Notes: generated from the sequence alone by a model not told the origin. Positions 47,868 through 56,222 are shown, numbered from the stretch's first letter. The stretch is DNA of 64,000 nt from an uncultured Subdoligranulum sp. (GCA_904374465.1 CAJFFY010000005.1:25621-89620), one strand, 5' to 3'. Program-made: numbers and translations.

Positions 47868-50104
47868 TCCGGCGGCATTTTCTGCTGGAAGGCATCGTGC
47901 AGGGGGTGGGGTTCCGCCCCTTTGTCCACCGGCTGGCCGCCCGTCTTGCACTGAACGGCTGGGCCCGCAACACTGCCGCCGGGCTCGAACTGGAGCTGGA
48001 AGGCCCTGCCGGCGCCCTGGAGGAATTCCGGCGCACACTGCAACACAATCCGCCGCCGCTGGCCGTGTTGGAAAAGATTCGCGAGGAGGACATTCCCCCC
48101 ACCGGCGAAACCGGCTTTGCCATCCTGCCCAGTGCGGCGGGGGAAGCGGCCACCCTGGTGTCCCCCGACCTGGCCCCCTGCGACGCCTGCCTGCGGGAGA
48201 TGAACGATCCCTGCGGACGGCGATACCGCTACCCTTTTACCAACTGCACCGACTGCGGACCCCGGTTTTCCATCGTCCGCCGCCTGCCCTATGACCGTCC
48301 CGCCACCACCATGGCCGGATTCACCATGTGCCCCGACTGCGCGGCCGAATACCGCGACATCCGCAGCCGCCGCTACCATGCCCAGCCCAACTGCTGCCCG
48401 GTGTGCGGTCCCCAGGCGTTTTATCGGGACGCCGAAGGAAACGTCTGCCGGGGGGACCCGCTTGCCCTGGCCCAGCAAACCTTAGCGGCCGGGGGCATCG
48501 TGGCCGTCAAAGGTACCGGGGGCATCCATCTGGCCTGCCGGGCGGACAGTCCCGATGCCGTGGCACGGCTGCGCCGTCGCAAGCACCGCCCCGAAAAGCC
48601 GCTGGCCCTGATGGCCCGGGACCTGGCCGCCGTCACCCGGTTTTGCCATTGTACCGATGCCGAGGCCGCTTTGCTGCAAAGTCCGCGCCGCCCCATTCTG
48701 TTATTGCCCAAGAAGGACCCGGCCGGACAGGGCTGGCTGAGCGCCACCACCCGGCTGGGGGTCATGCTGCCCTACACACCGCTGCACATCCTGCTGCTGG
48801 ACGGCGCCTCCGGCGGGCCGGACCTGCTGGTCATGACCAGTGCCAACCGGTCGGGCTGCCCGGTGCTACTGGACAATGACGCGGCGTTGACTGTCCTGCG
48901 GGGGATCGCGGACGGGTTCCTGCTCCACGACCGGCCCATCGCCAACCGGTGTGACGATTCCCTGGCCCTGGTCTGGCGGGGGGCACCGGTGTTTTTCCGC
49001 CGCAGCCGCGGGTATGCGCCCCAACCGATTCTGCTGAACCGGGATGTGAGCGGGGTGCTGGCGTTCGGCGCGGAGCAAAAGGGATCCTTTGCCGCCGGGC
49101 GGGGGCGTCATGTTTTTATGAACCAGTATATCGGCGATCTGAAAAACGCCGAGACACTGGACCACTACCGCACCGCCCTGCTTGGCACGTTGCAGCTGTT
49201 CGGGGTACAGCCCACGGTCCTGGTGTGTGACCTGCATCCCGACTATGTCTCTACCCGGGAAGCCGAGGAGATGGCCGCCCGACAGCATCTGCCGTTGCGG
49301 CCGATCCAGCATCACTGGGCCCACATGGCTGCCTGCATGGCGGACAACCGCCTGGAAGGCCCGGTGTTCGGCCTCATCTGGGACGGCACCGGCCTGGGCG
49401 AGGATGGTTCCGTCTGGGGCGCGGAATGCCTGGTGGGCGACTATCACGGCTACCGCCGGGTGGGGTCCATCCGACCGGTGGCGCTGCCGGGGGGCGATGT
49501 CTGTGCCGTCGAGATCGGCCGCACCGCCCTTTCCCTGGCAACGGATGCCGGGTGTCCCGCGGCGGCCCCCGATTTTGCCCGCCGGGCGGGTGTGACGGCA
49601 CTGCTGAAAAGCGGTTACCGCTGCGTGTCGTCCTCCGGCATGGGGCGGCTGTTCGACGGGGTGTATACCCTGCTCACCGGCCGCACCGAAGCCGGCTATG
49701 ACGGTCAGGCACCGGCTCTGCTGGAAGCCCTGGCCGAGGGAACTGCCCCGGCCGACGTATATGTTCCCACCTATTATGAGGAGGACGGGGTGCGCCGTTT
49801 TGATACTCGTCCGCTGATCCGCACGCTGTGTGCCGGCAAGGCCGCCGGCACTTCCATCGCCGCCCTGGCCGCCGGGTTCCAGCAGGCGTTGTGCCGCATG
49901 GCTCTGGATCAGTGCCGGGCCCTGAACCCGGACCGCCTGCCGGTGGTGCTTTCGGGCGGGGTATTTTTGAACCGGGCCCTGCTGGAGGGGGTAACCACCC
50001 TGCTGGAGGGTGCCGGGTACCGGGTATACACCCACAGACGGGTCTCCCCTTCCGACGAAGGGCTGGCCCTGGGACAGCTGGCCATCGGCACGGCCGGATT
50101 GTGA
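47864..50104 (+). CDS. hypF: carbamoyltransferase HypF
   Basis: 746 residues, full length. Order: acylphosphatase domain (EGIVQGVGFRPFVHRLA), two zinc-finger pairs (CDACLREM, CTDCGPR, CPDCAAEYR, CCPVCGP), YrdC-like ATP-binding domain (AVKGTGGIHLACRAD), and a Kae1-like carbamoyl transfer domain with QHHWAHMAACMADN and VLSGGVFLNRALL. Uses carbamoyl phosphate and ATP to carbamoylate the C-terminal Cys of HypE, providing the cyanide ligands of the Fe site. Confidence 0.96.
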   Translation: MIRRHFLLEGIVQGVGFRPFVHRLAARLALNGWARNTAAGLELELEGPAGALEEFRRTLQHNPPPLAVLEKIREEDIPPTGETGFAILPSAAGEAATLVSPDLAPCDACLREMNDPCGRRYRYPFTNCTDCGPRFSIVRRLPYDRPATTMAGFTMCPDCAAEYRDIRSRRYHAQPNCCPVCGPQAFYRDAEGNVCRGDPLALAQQTLAAGGIVAVKGTGGIHLACRADSPDAVARLRRRKHRPEKPLALMARDLAAVTRFCHCTDAEAALLQSPRRPILLLPKKDPAGQGWLSATTRLGVMLPYTPLHILLLDGASGGPDLLVMTSANRSGCPVLLDNDAALTVLRGIADGFLLHDRPIANRCDDSLALVWRGAPVFFRRSRGYAPQPILLNRDVSGVLAFGAEQKGSFAAGRGRHVFMNQYIGDLKNAETLDHYRTALLGTLQLFGVQPTVLVCDLHPDYVSTREAEEMAARQHLPLRPIQHHWAHMAACMADNRLEGPVFGLIWDGTGLGEDGSVWGAECLVGDYHGYRRVGSIRPVALPGGDVCAVEIGRTALSLATDAGCPAAAPDFARRAGVTALLKSGYRCVSSSGMGRLFDGVYTLLTGRTEAGYDGQAPALLEALAEGTAPADVYVPTYYEEDGVRRFDTRPLIRTLCAGKAAGTSIAALAAGFQQALCRMALDQCRALNPDRLPVVLSGGVFLNRALLEGVTTLLEGAGYRVYTHRRVSPSDEGLALGQLAIGTAGL

Positions 50105-50125
50105 ATGTTTTGGGAGGGTTGCTGT

Positions 50126-50350
50126 ATGTGTCTTGCAGTACCGTTGAAAATTGTCTCCCTGGAGGGGGACGGCAAACATGCCGTGGGGGAAGCCGCCGGG
50201 CTGACCCAGAAGGTGCGGGTGGATTTTCTGCCCGGCATCACGGTGGGCGATTATGTGATGGTTCATGCGGGGTTCGCCATTGAAAAGCTGACCCCCGAAC
50301 AGGCCGCCGAAAACCTGGCCTGCATCGAGGAGGCCATCCATGCCCTGTGA
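50126..50350 (+). CDS. hypC: hydrogenase assembly chaperone HypC
   Basis: 74 residues from ATG 50126 (GGGAGGG upstream), beginning MCLAVPLKIV with the essential N-terminal Cys. Binds the Fe(CN)2CO unit with HypD and carries it to the large subunit. It overlaps hypD by 11 bp. Confidence 0.95.
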   Translation: MCLAVPLKIVSLEGDGKHAVGEAAGLTQKVRVDFLPGITVGDYVMVHAGFAIEKLTPEQAAENLACIEEAIHAL

Positions 50351-51455
50351 TGCTTCCTGGCTGAACGCCTTCCGCAATCCCGCCGGAGCGGCACAGCTGG
50401 TACAGGACATCCGCCGCCGCACAGCAGACCGCGCCCCGGTACGCATCATGGAGATCTGCGGCACCCACACCATGTCCATTGCCAAGGCGGGGCTGCGCAG
50501 TCTGCTGGCACCGGGAGTGGAGCTGATTTCCGGGCCGGGATGCCCGGTCTGTGTGACTCCCGCCGGGGATCTTGATACCGCGCTGGAACTGAGCACACGC
50601 CCGGGGCTGATCCTGGCCACCTACGGGGACCTGCTGCGGGTGCCGGGCAGTGTGCGGGGCGACACTCTGCTCCGCCGCCGCGCCGCCGGGGCCGATGTGC
50701 GCACCGTCTATTCCGCCGCCGACGCGGTGGACCTGGCCCGGACCAATCCTGACCGGGAAGTGGTGTTCCTGGGGGTGGGTTTTGAGACCACCACCCCCGG
50801 CACCGCCGCCTGCCTGCTGGACGCCGCCGAAAGCGGCCTTGCCAATTTTTCGGTGTTCTGCCTGCTCAAGCGCACCGAACCGGCCCTGCGTGCCCTGCTG
50901 GATGCCCCGGACTGTGGGGTGGATGCCCTGCTGTGCCCCGGTCACGTGGCCGCCATCACCGGGGTGGATGCCTTCTCATTTTTGCCCCGGGTCTACGGGC
51001 TACCTGCCGTGGTCAGCGGGTTTGAGGCCGGGGATGTGCTGTATTCCATCTGGCGACTGGTCTGCATGGTCTGCGACGGCGCCCCGGCCCTGGAAAACGA
51101 GTATTCCCGCCTGGTAACCAACGCGGGGAACGCCGCCGCCCGAGCTGCCACCGAGGCGGTCTTCACCCCGGCCGACAGCCTGTGGCGGGGTCTGGGCGAA
51201 ATTCCCGCCAGTGGCCTGGCACTGCGGCCGGAATACGCCCGTTTTGACGCCGCCGTCCGGTACGGACTGCCCCGTCGACGGGGTACCGAACCAGCGGGTT
51301 GCCGGTGCGGGGCGGTCATCCGGGGGATGCTGCATCCCGAACAGTGCCCGCTGTTCGGCAAGGCATGCCGACCCGAAGACCCGGTAGGGCCTTGCATGGT
51401 GTCCGGCGAAGGTGCCTGTGCTGCTGCCTGGAAATACCGCCCCGCAGACGCCTGA
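50340..51455 (+). CDS. hypD: hydrogenase formation protein HypD
   Basis: 371 residues. Conserved parts are MEICGTHTMS, ISGPGCPVCVTP, and FLGVGFETTTPGTA. Cysteines near the C-terminus (GCRCGAVIRGMLHPEQCPLFGKAC) bind the 4Fe-4S cluster. Scaffold on which iron receives CN and CO. Confidence 0.95.
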   Translation: MPCDASWLNAFRNPAGAAQLVQDIRRRTADRAPVRIMEICGTHTMSIAKAGLRSLLAPGVELISGPGCPVCVTPAGDLDTALELSTRPGLILATYGDLLRVPGSVRGDTLLRRRAAGADVRTVYSAADAVDLARTNPDREVVFLGVGFETTTPGTAACLLDAAESGLANFSVFCLLKRTEPALRALLDAPDCGVDALLCPGHVAAITGVDAFSFLPRVYGLPAVVSGFEAGDVLYSIWRLVCMVCDGAPALENEYSRLVTNAGNAAARAATEAVFTPADSLWRGLGEIPASGLALRPEYARFDAAVRYGLPRRRGTEPAGCRCGAVIRGMLHPEQCPLFGKACRPEDPVGPCMVSGEGACAAAWKYRPADA

Positions 51456-51474
51456 ACCGTGAGGAGAATAGACA

Positions 51475-52476
51475 ATGCAATCAATCATTACCATGGATTA
51501 CGGCAGCGGCGGTCTGCGCACTGCCGAGCTTATTGATGAAATCCTGCTGCCGGCCTTCGGCAACGCCGCCCTCAATGACCTGGGGGACGGCGCCGTGCTG
51601 CCAGATCTGGGCGGCCGGCCGGTGTTTTCCACCGACAGTTTTGTGGTGACCCCCTGGAAGTTCCCGGGCGGGGACATCGGAAAGCTGGCCGTCTGCGGTA
51701 CCGTCAACGACGTCTGCATGGCAGGGGGTAAACCGCTTTACCTGAGCCTCTCCCTGATTCTGGAGGAGGGGCTCCCCACCGAGGATTTGCGCACGGTGGT
51801 ACAGTCCATCGCCCGCACCGCCCGGGAGGCCGGGGTACAGATCGTAACCGGCGACACCAAGGTGGTGGAGCGGGGCGGCGCCGACGGGCTGTACATCAAC
51901 ACGGCGGGCATCGGCGTGCTGCGCGCCCCAGGTCTTGGCCGGAATGCCTTGCGCCCCGGGGACGCGGTGCTGGTCAGCGGCAGCGTGGGCTGTCATGGTG
52001 CCGCCGTCATGATGGCCCGGGGCGAACTGCCGGTGGAAGGGGACCTGCGCAGTGACTGCCGCCCCCTGCACGAGCTGAGTGCCGCAGCCCTGGCGGCCGG
52101 AGAGGTACACCTGCTGCGGGACCCCACCCGGGGCGGCGTGGCCACCACCCTGAACGAGTTTGTGGAGGGCGGACCGCTGTGTATCGATCTGGAAGAAGAG
52201 GCCATTCCGGTGGACGCCCCGGTGGCAGCCGCCTGCGACCTGCTGGGACTGGACCCGCTGTACGCAGCCTGCGAAGGTCGCATGCTGGTGGTAACCGCCC
52301 CCGATGCTGCCGAGGCCGTTCTGGCCGCCCTGCACGCCCTGCCGGGCGGTGAAGGTGCCTGCCGCATCGGCACGGTGGGCACCGAGCGCCCGGGCAAAGT
52401 GGTGCTGCACACCGCGCTGGGCGGCAGCCGAATTCTGGGCAAGCTCACCGGTGCCCAGCTGCCCCGCATCTGCTGA
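51475..52476 (+). CDS. hypE: hydrogenase expression/formation protein HypE
   Basis: 333 residues, PurM-like ATPase fold (MDYGSGGLRTAELIDEILLPAF, DSFVVTPWKFPGGDIGKLAVCGTVND). It ends PRIC, the thiocarbamoylated and then dehydrated C-terminal Cys that yields cyanide. Last gene of the hyp operon; a terminator follows. Confidence 0.95.
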   Translation: MQSIITMDYGSGGLRTAELIDEILLPAFGNAALNDLGDGAVLPDLGGRPVFSTDSFVVTPWKFPGGDIGKLAVCGTVNDVCMAGGKPLYLSLSLILEEGLPTEDLRTVVQSIARTAREAGVQIVTGDTKVVERGGADGLYINTAGIGVLRAPGLGRNALRPGDAVLVSGSVGCHGAAVMMARGELPVEGDLRSDCRPLHELSAAALAAGEVHLLRDPTRGGVATTLNEFVEGGPLCIDLEEEAIPVDAPVAAACDLLGLDPLYAACEGRMLVVTAPDAAEAVLAALHALPGGEGACRIGTVGTERPGKVVLHTALGGSRILGKLTGAQLPRIC

Positions 52477-52493
52477 TTTTTTGCCAAAACAAC

Positions 52494-52534
52494 AACGAGG
52501 GAACCGCCCCGGAAGGGCGGTTCCCTCGTTTTGT
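52494..52534. terminator. bidirectional intrinsic terminator
   Basis: ACGAGGGAACCGCCC ... GGGCGGTTCCCTCGT with A-rich and T-rich flanks, between hypE and the convergent radical SAM gene. Confidence 0.85.
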
Positions 52535-52551
52535 CGTTTGTCGATCCGTTT

Positions 52552-53376
52552 TCAACAATTGCCGGTATATACAAACCGCAGCCGCTCCCGGGCCACTTCG
52601 GCCAGGCGCCAGACCGTCCGGACCGGCGTGGCAGAGCGGTCCTGCATCCGGTGCCGCGGGAAAAAGCGGGATACGTGCAACGGGATGTCCGGGTCCACCG
52701 ACGCAAGCCAGGCCGACAGGGCGCGCATCTCTTCCTCGGTATCGTTTTCTCCGGGGACCACCAGGGTGGTGACCTCCAGATGGCAGGCTTCTGCCGCAAG
52801 GGCGATGGACCGCTTGACCGTTGCCAGATCGCCGCCGAGGCGCCGGTACCAGTCTTCGGTAAAGCCTTTCAGGTCGATGTTCACGGCATCCAGCAGCGGC
52901 AGTAACGCCCGCCAGGAGGCTTCCCCGACGGTTCCGTTGGTCACCAGCACGTTGACCAGCCCGGCCCGGTGAACCAGTCCGGCACAGTCCCGGACAAATT
53001 CGTATCCCACCAGCGGCTCGTTGTAGGTATAGGCCACACCGATGTTTCCCTCGCCCTGCAATCGCAGGGCCTCCTGTACCAGCCGGTCGGGGGTGCAGTC
53101 CCGGGTACAGGTTTCCGCTCCCACGGCGGCAATCCCGGCATTCTGGCAGAAGGGACAGTGCAGGTTACAGCCGAAACTGCCCACCGACAGGATCCGGCTG
53201 CCGGGGTGGAACCGGCGCAGCGGCTTTTTCTCGATGGGGTCAAGCGCCAGCGCCGTAAGTTTGCCGTAGTTCAGCGGCACTATGGTGCCGTTCCGGTTTG
53301 CCCGGGCCCGGCAGAGACCGGTCTGCCCCTCGCCCAGCCGGCAATGGTGAAAACACAGATCACAGGTCACACTCAT
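52552..53376 (-). CDS. amrS: AmmeMemoRadiSam system radical SAM enzyme
   Basis: 274 residues. After CDLCFHHCRLGEGQTGLCRAR comes the radical SAM motif CNLHCPFCQN (CX3CX2C) and GEGNIGVAYTYNEPLVGYEF. This family is named for its constant neighbours AMMECR1 and MEMO, as here. Its substrate is unsettled. Start overlaps the upstream gene by 4 bp. Carried inside the sigK element, convergent with the hyp operon. Confidence 0.9.
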   Translation of the reverse strand: MSVTCDLCFHHCRLGEGQTGLCRARANRNGTIVPLNYGKLTALALDPIEKKPLRRFHPGSRILSVGSFGCNLHCPFCQNAGIAAVGAETCTRDCTPDRLVQEALRLQGEGNIGVAYTYNEPLVGYEFVRDCAGLVHRAGLVNVLVTNGTVGEASWRALLPLLDAVNIDLKGFTEDWYRRLGGDLATVKRSIALAAEACHLEVTTLVVPGENDTEEEMRALSAWLASVDPDIPLHVSRFFPRHRMQDRSATPVRTVWRLAEVARERLRFVYTGNC

Positions 53377-54761
53377 AGATGCCGCACCACCTCAAAACGC
53401 TGCAGGGTGTAGGGTTCTTCCGCCCGGATACCGCCCTTGCGGCGGGCAATCTCCAGCTGCTCGTCCACCGTGTCCACCCCGTCCAGGTCGGGCAGCAGCA
53501 GGCCGCGCTTTTGCCCGTGGGTGACGATGACGCCGTATCGTTTCGGGTCCAGCGCAGCGGGCGAATCCACCGGTTCGGGCTTGCCCAGCACATCCACGCT
53601 GTACTCCAGCCGGTCCAGTTCGTCAATGCGCACCGGCGGGAACCGCGGATCCCGTGTCCCGGCCGAAACGGCGTTTTGCACAATTTCCTTGGCAACGTTT
53701 TCCTCGGTGGGGACAATCGTCCCGATGCACCCCCGAAGCCGTCCGTCCTTGTGCAGCGAGACAAAGGCGCCTGCTGTCTGCCCGGTCAGTTCGGCGGGCA
53801 GATCTTCCGGCAGGGTCTGCAGAATATGACCCTGCCGGACATAGGTTTCCAGCGAAAGGCGCGCCAACCGCACCCAGGGATCCTCCTTGGCACGGCGGGC
53901 GGCAAGGCGTTCCTTCTGAATCCGCTCGCAGACGGCCGCATACCGGCGGGTGTCATCCTGCCCGGTGACCGGGAACAGTGCCACGCCGTACCCCACCCCG
54001 AAGGTGCCCTCGTGGCTGAGCAGCCGCGGGCGGACGGCCTGTCCATCCAGGGCGCCGGCCATCATCTGGAAGGCGCGCAGGCCGCATTCTGCCGCCCGCT
54101 CACAGAGGGTCGGGTCCATCGTGAGGAATTCCAGGAAATTGCCGGATGCCATGGCCCGGGTCACTGCCTCGTCAAAGACCGGTCCCTCCGGGGCAAAGCC
54201 GTAAGGACCATCGGCCTTAAGCTTGTGGGAGAGATCCCCGCTGGCCACAAAAACCGCCCGTCGGCCCAGTTCTGCCACCGCGTTGGCCACACATTGCCCC
54301 AGCCGGTAGTGGTCCAGGGCTGAAAACCCGGACAGTCCCATCCGCACGATGGGGCAGGTTACCCCCGCCCGCCGCAGGAAATACAGCGGAATCAGCACGC
54401 CATGGTCCAGGTCCGGGTCCCGCTGGCCCAGCGTACCGGCCCGCAGTCCGACACCTTCGGCCTGGCGGAGAATGGCCTGCCGCAAAGGGACATCGTACGA
54501 TACCGCGATGCGCACCTGGGGTGCCCCGAAGGCTGCCATGGAGCCCACTGCCCCCTCCCCCGGGGCTATATGGAAGTAATCCCCGTACAGAATGGTGTGG
54601 GGAGAGGCCACAATCAGCACCTCCGGGTTCCAGCGGGCCACCTCTGCGGCAGCCTCCCGCAGGGCGTTGCCCGTGGCGGAAATTTCCCGTTCCCGGCCGC
54701 CGCCCACCTCGGGCAGCAGAACAGGCGGATGAGGGGTTATCAAGGCACCAAGCATCGGCAT
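53373..54761 (-). CDS. AmmeMemoRadiSam system B-A fusion (MEMO-like plus AMMECR1 domain)
   Basis: 462 residues from ATG 54761 (AAGGAG upstream). The N-terminal domain of about 270 residues is MEMO/extradiol-dioxygenase-like: ITPHPPVLLPEVGGG, IVASPHTILYGDYF, VFVASGDLSHKLKADGPYG. The C-terminal domain is AMMECR1: PAELTGQTAGAFVSLHKDGRLRGCIGTI and SAGTRDPRFPPVRIDEL. The LRGCIGT motif is conserved. Encoding both as one protein with the radical SAM gene suggests a joint reaction, possibly radical modification using a C1 or CO-like chemistry; not known. Confidence 0.9.
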   Translation of the reverse strand: MPMLGALITPHPPVLLPEVGGGREREISATGNALREAAAEVARWNPEVLIVASPHTILYGDYFHIAPGEGAVGSMAAFGAPQVRIAVSYDVPLRQAILRQAEGVGLRAGTLGQRDPDLDHGVLIPLYFLRRAGVTCPIVRMGLSGFSALDHYRLGQCVANAVAELGRRAVFVASGDLSHKLKADGPYGFAPEGPVFDEAVTRAMASGNFLEFLTMDPTLCERAAECGLRAFQMMAGALDGQAVRPRLLSHEGTFGVGYGVALFPVTGQDDTRRYAAVCERIQKERLAARRAKEDPWVRLARLSLETYVRQGHILQTLPEDLPAELTGQTAGAFVSLHKDGRLRGCIGTIVPTEENVAKEIVQNAVSAGTRDPRFPPVRIDELDRLEYSVDVLGKPEPVDSPAALDPKRYGVIVTHGQKRGLLLPDLDGVDTVDEQLEIARRKGGIRAEEPYTLQRFEVVRHL

Positions 54762-54831
54762 AACGGTCACTCCTTTCCGGCGATGCAAACGGGATGGTTC
54801 CTGCCTTTATTGTAGCGCATCCGTCAGGCTC

Positions 54832-55275
54832 TCACAAGCGGCAGGCAAAAGAATACGGCCGACTTTTACGCGGCCGCTTTCTTTTCCGGGATCTGGTATT
54901 CCCAGACTGCGCTGGGGGGAGGATTGCATTTTCAATGCAACGGCTGGCATAGCTGGAGAACTTGCTTGCGCGGGCCGGGTCAAAGGTATCCACGGCCTTG
55001 ATCAGCCCGATGGTCCCGATGGAGATCAGGTCGTCCTGCCCGCCGCAGGCCGCGTAATATTTTTTGGTCACATGGGCCACCAACCGCAGATTGTGCCGGA
55101 TCAGCAGATCCCGCGCCCCGGCCGCCTGGGCACTACCGGCCCGCAAGGCCGCAAAGGCCTCCCGTTCCCGGGCCGGAGAAAGGGGCCGCGGAAAGGAGCC
55201 GCTTTCCAGATGCAATGCCAGATACAGTACATGGCCGGCGGCCGCCTGCAAAAACAAACCGAGAATTTCCCACAT
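54832..55275 (-). CDS. sigK: 5' part of the interrupted sporulation sigma factor K gene (SpoIVCB-like half)
   Basis: The first 116 codons (54928-55275) encode true sigma-K: FPRPLSPAREREAF, RDLLIRHNLRLVAHVTKKYY, DDLISIGTIGLIKAVDTFDPARASKFSSYASRCIEN (regions 1.2-2.4). After CIEN the frame enters the element and reads 31 unrelated residues to a stop at 54832. Start ATG 55275 behind GGGAGGTGGAGCACC. The motif FPxPLS is at residues 28-33, the same position I recall in Bacillus pro-sigma-K, so an N-terminal pro-sequence may be present. Upstream is a sigma-E-type promoter. Function needs joining to 38999-39355. Confidence 0.94.
   Translation of the reverse strand: MWEILGLFLQAAAGHVLYLALHLESGSFPRPLSPAREREAFAALRAGSAQAAGARDLLIRHNLRLVAHVTKKYYAACGGQDDLISIGTIGLIKAVDTFDPARASKFSSYASRCIENAILPPAQSGNTRSRKRKRPRKSRPYSFACRL
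54914..54931. other. right attachment site of the sigK element
   Basis: GGGGGGAGGATTG followed by core CATTT (54927-54931). It mirrors the left site inside the element; the sigK 5' coding part is on the outer side. Confidence 0.85.
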
Positions 55276-55295
55276 GGTGCTCCACCTCCCGGCCC

Positions 55296-55324
55296 ATTGT
55301 ATGCCCAAAACGCCTGCCTCATGC
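55296..55324 (-). promoter_or_regulatory. sigma-E-type promoter of sigK
   Basis: Minus strand GCATGAG (55324-55318), 14 nt, CATACAAT (55303-55296). The -10 is a perfect sigma-E match and the spacing is right; the -35 matches its first four positions. It lies 20 nt before the start codon. The 316-bp gap 55276-55591 also holds the divergent promoter and operator. Confidence 0.7.
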
Positions 55325-55404
55325 GCCGGACATTTTTCAGGAATCATTCTTACAAAGCAAGCCTGCCTGCTTTTCTGTTTGCCGCATACCATCGAAAAAA
55401 ACAC

Positions 55405-55433
55405 TTGACAAAGGGAGTCCTGTTTGGTATTCT
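55405..55433 (+). promoter_or_regulatory. sigma-A promoter of the PTPS-like gene
   Basis: TTGACA (55405-55410), 17 nt, TATTCT (55428-55433): perfect -35 and spacing, four of six at -10. Confidence 0.75.
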
Positions 55434-55439
55434 ATTTTT

Positions 55440-55462
55440 GAAATTAGAATAATTCTAATTTC
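55440..55462. promoter_or_regulatory. Fur/PerR-family-like operator
   Basis: Perfect palindrome GAAATTAGAAT-A-ATTCTAATTTC around the expected transcription start. Its core TTAGAAT-A-ATTCTAA is a 7-1-7 repeat differing from the PerR box (TTATAATnATTATAA) by one base per half. Confidence 0.65.
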
Positions 55463-55591
55463 AGTCGTGTTCCGGCATCCTTCCCGGATCCGGGTATTCC
55501 CGACCGCTTGTGCCGCGGAGCAGCCACCAGGCGGCCGACACACGATGGCAAGTCCTTTGACTTGGAAAATACTGTATAAGGAGGCTATTTT

Positions 55592-56158
55592 ATGAGAAGC
55601 ATTACAAAGTTGGATCTGCAGTACGCCCACCGTTTTTACGGGTTCAAGGGCGAGGCCCAGTATCTGCACGGACATACCGGTGTGCTGACACTGGAAGTGG
55701 AAGACACCATCGAGCCCGGTGTCAACATGGTCTTTCCCTGCAACGAAATCCAGAAAACAGCCTGGGAAGTCCTGAAAAATTTTGACCACGCCCTGATTCT
55801 GCGGGAAGATGATCCCCTGCTTCCCGCCGTCCTGCAGGTATATGAAGCGCAGGGCATCAAAGATGGCGCCCCCCAGAACCGGATGAAAGGTCCGGCCTTC
55901 CAGACCGAACTGGCCACCGCTTACCCCGACTGCCGTCTGGTCGTCACCAAAGAGACCCTGACCGTGGAAGGGATGATCAAGATTGTCTACGACCTGCTGA
56001 AAGACAAGCTGAATATCGCCAAGATCACCTTTACCAGCGGTGTGAATGCGGCTTCCGCCGAATTTTCCACCCATAACCAGATTGACCGCTGCCCGCTGTG
56101 CGGCATCGCCCTGAACGAAAACGGGGTCTGCCCCAAGTGCGGCTATAAAAAGGACTAA
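55592..56158 (+). CDS. 6-pyruvoyl-tetrahydropterin synthase/QueD-like protein with C-terminal zinc ribbon
   Basis: 188 residues from ATG 55592 (AAGGAGG upstream). The PTPS zinc histidines are in YAHRF and YLHGHTG, and FDHALIL matches the fold. The catalytic Cys usually four residues before HGH is an Ala here (EAQYLHGH), so classic QueD or PTPS activity is doubtful. A C-terminal zinc ribbon [18 protein letters not shown] (residues about 167-184) is an added feature. The leader of about 130 nt behind the Fur-like operator shows no preQ1 or THF riboswitch that I recognise. Terminator at 56223-56256 follows. Confidence 0.8.
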   Translation: MRSITKLDLQYAHRFYGFKGEAQYLHGHTGVLTLEVEDTIEPGVNMVFPCNEIQKTAWEVLKNFDHALILREDDPLLPAVLQVYEAQGIKDGAPQNRMKGPAFQTELATAYPDCRLVVTKETLTVEGMIKIVYDLLKDKLNIAKITFTSGVNAASAEFSTHNQIDRCPLCGIALNENGVCPKCGYKKD

Positions 56159-56222
56159 CCCACCGGTTCCCCGTGCCAGTTGTCACGGCAGCCGGCACCG
56201 GGTCCATGACCCCACTTTTCCT

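Larger units (their letters stand above)
39355..54931. mobile_element. skin-like sigK intervening element carrying an Ech hydrogenase, hyp genes and AmmeMemoRadiSam genes
   Basis: The element lies between two copies of the core AAATG (minus strand) at 39355-39359 and 54927-54931, and its removal takes out 15,572 bp. The inner flanks are inverted repeats (GGGGGGAGGAT[A/T]GC). Cargo: a SpoIVCA-like serine recombinase, a small gene, echABCDEF, hypABFCDE, and two AmmeMemoRadiSam genes. No phage structural or replication genes are seen. In Bacillus subtilis and Clostridioides difficile the sigK gene is interrupted by phage-derived skin elements excised in the mother cell; the same arrangement, orientation and split site are seen here. 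The unusual part is the metabolic cargo. Confidence 0.92.

Noticed and set aside
39355..54931. Prophage
   Set aside because: No capsid, tail, terminase, lysis or replication gene is seen; the only mobility gene is the serine recombinase, and its position and the split sigK fit a skin-type element.
55463..55591. preQ1 or tetrahydrofolate riboswitch upstream of the PTPS-like gene
   Set aside because: The leader has some short GC stems but none of the conserved sequence blocks of these riboswitches.
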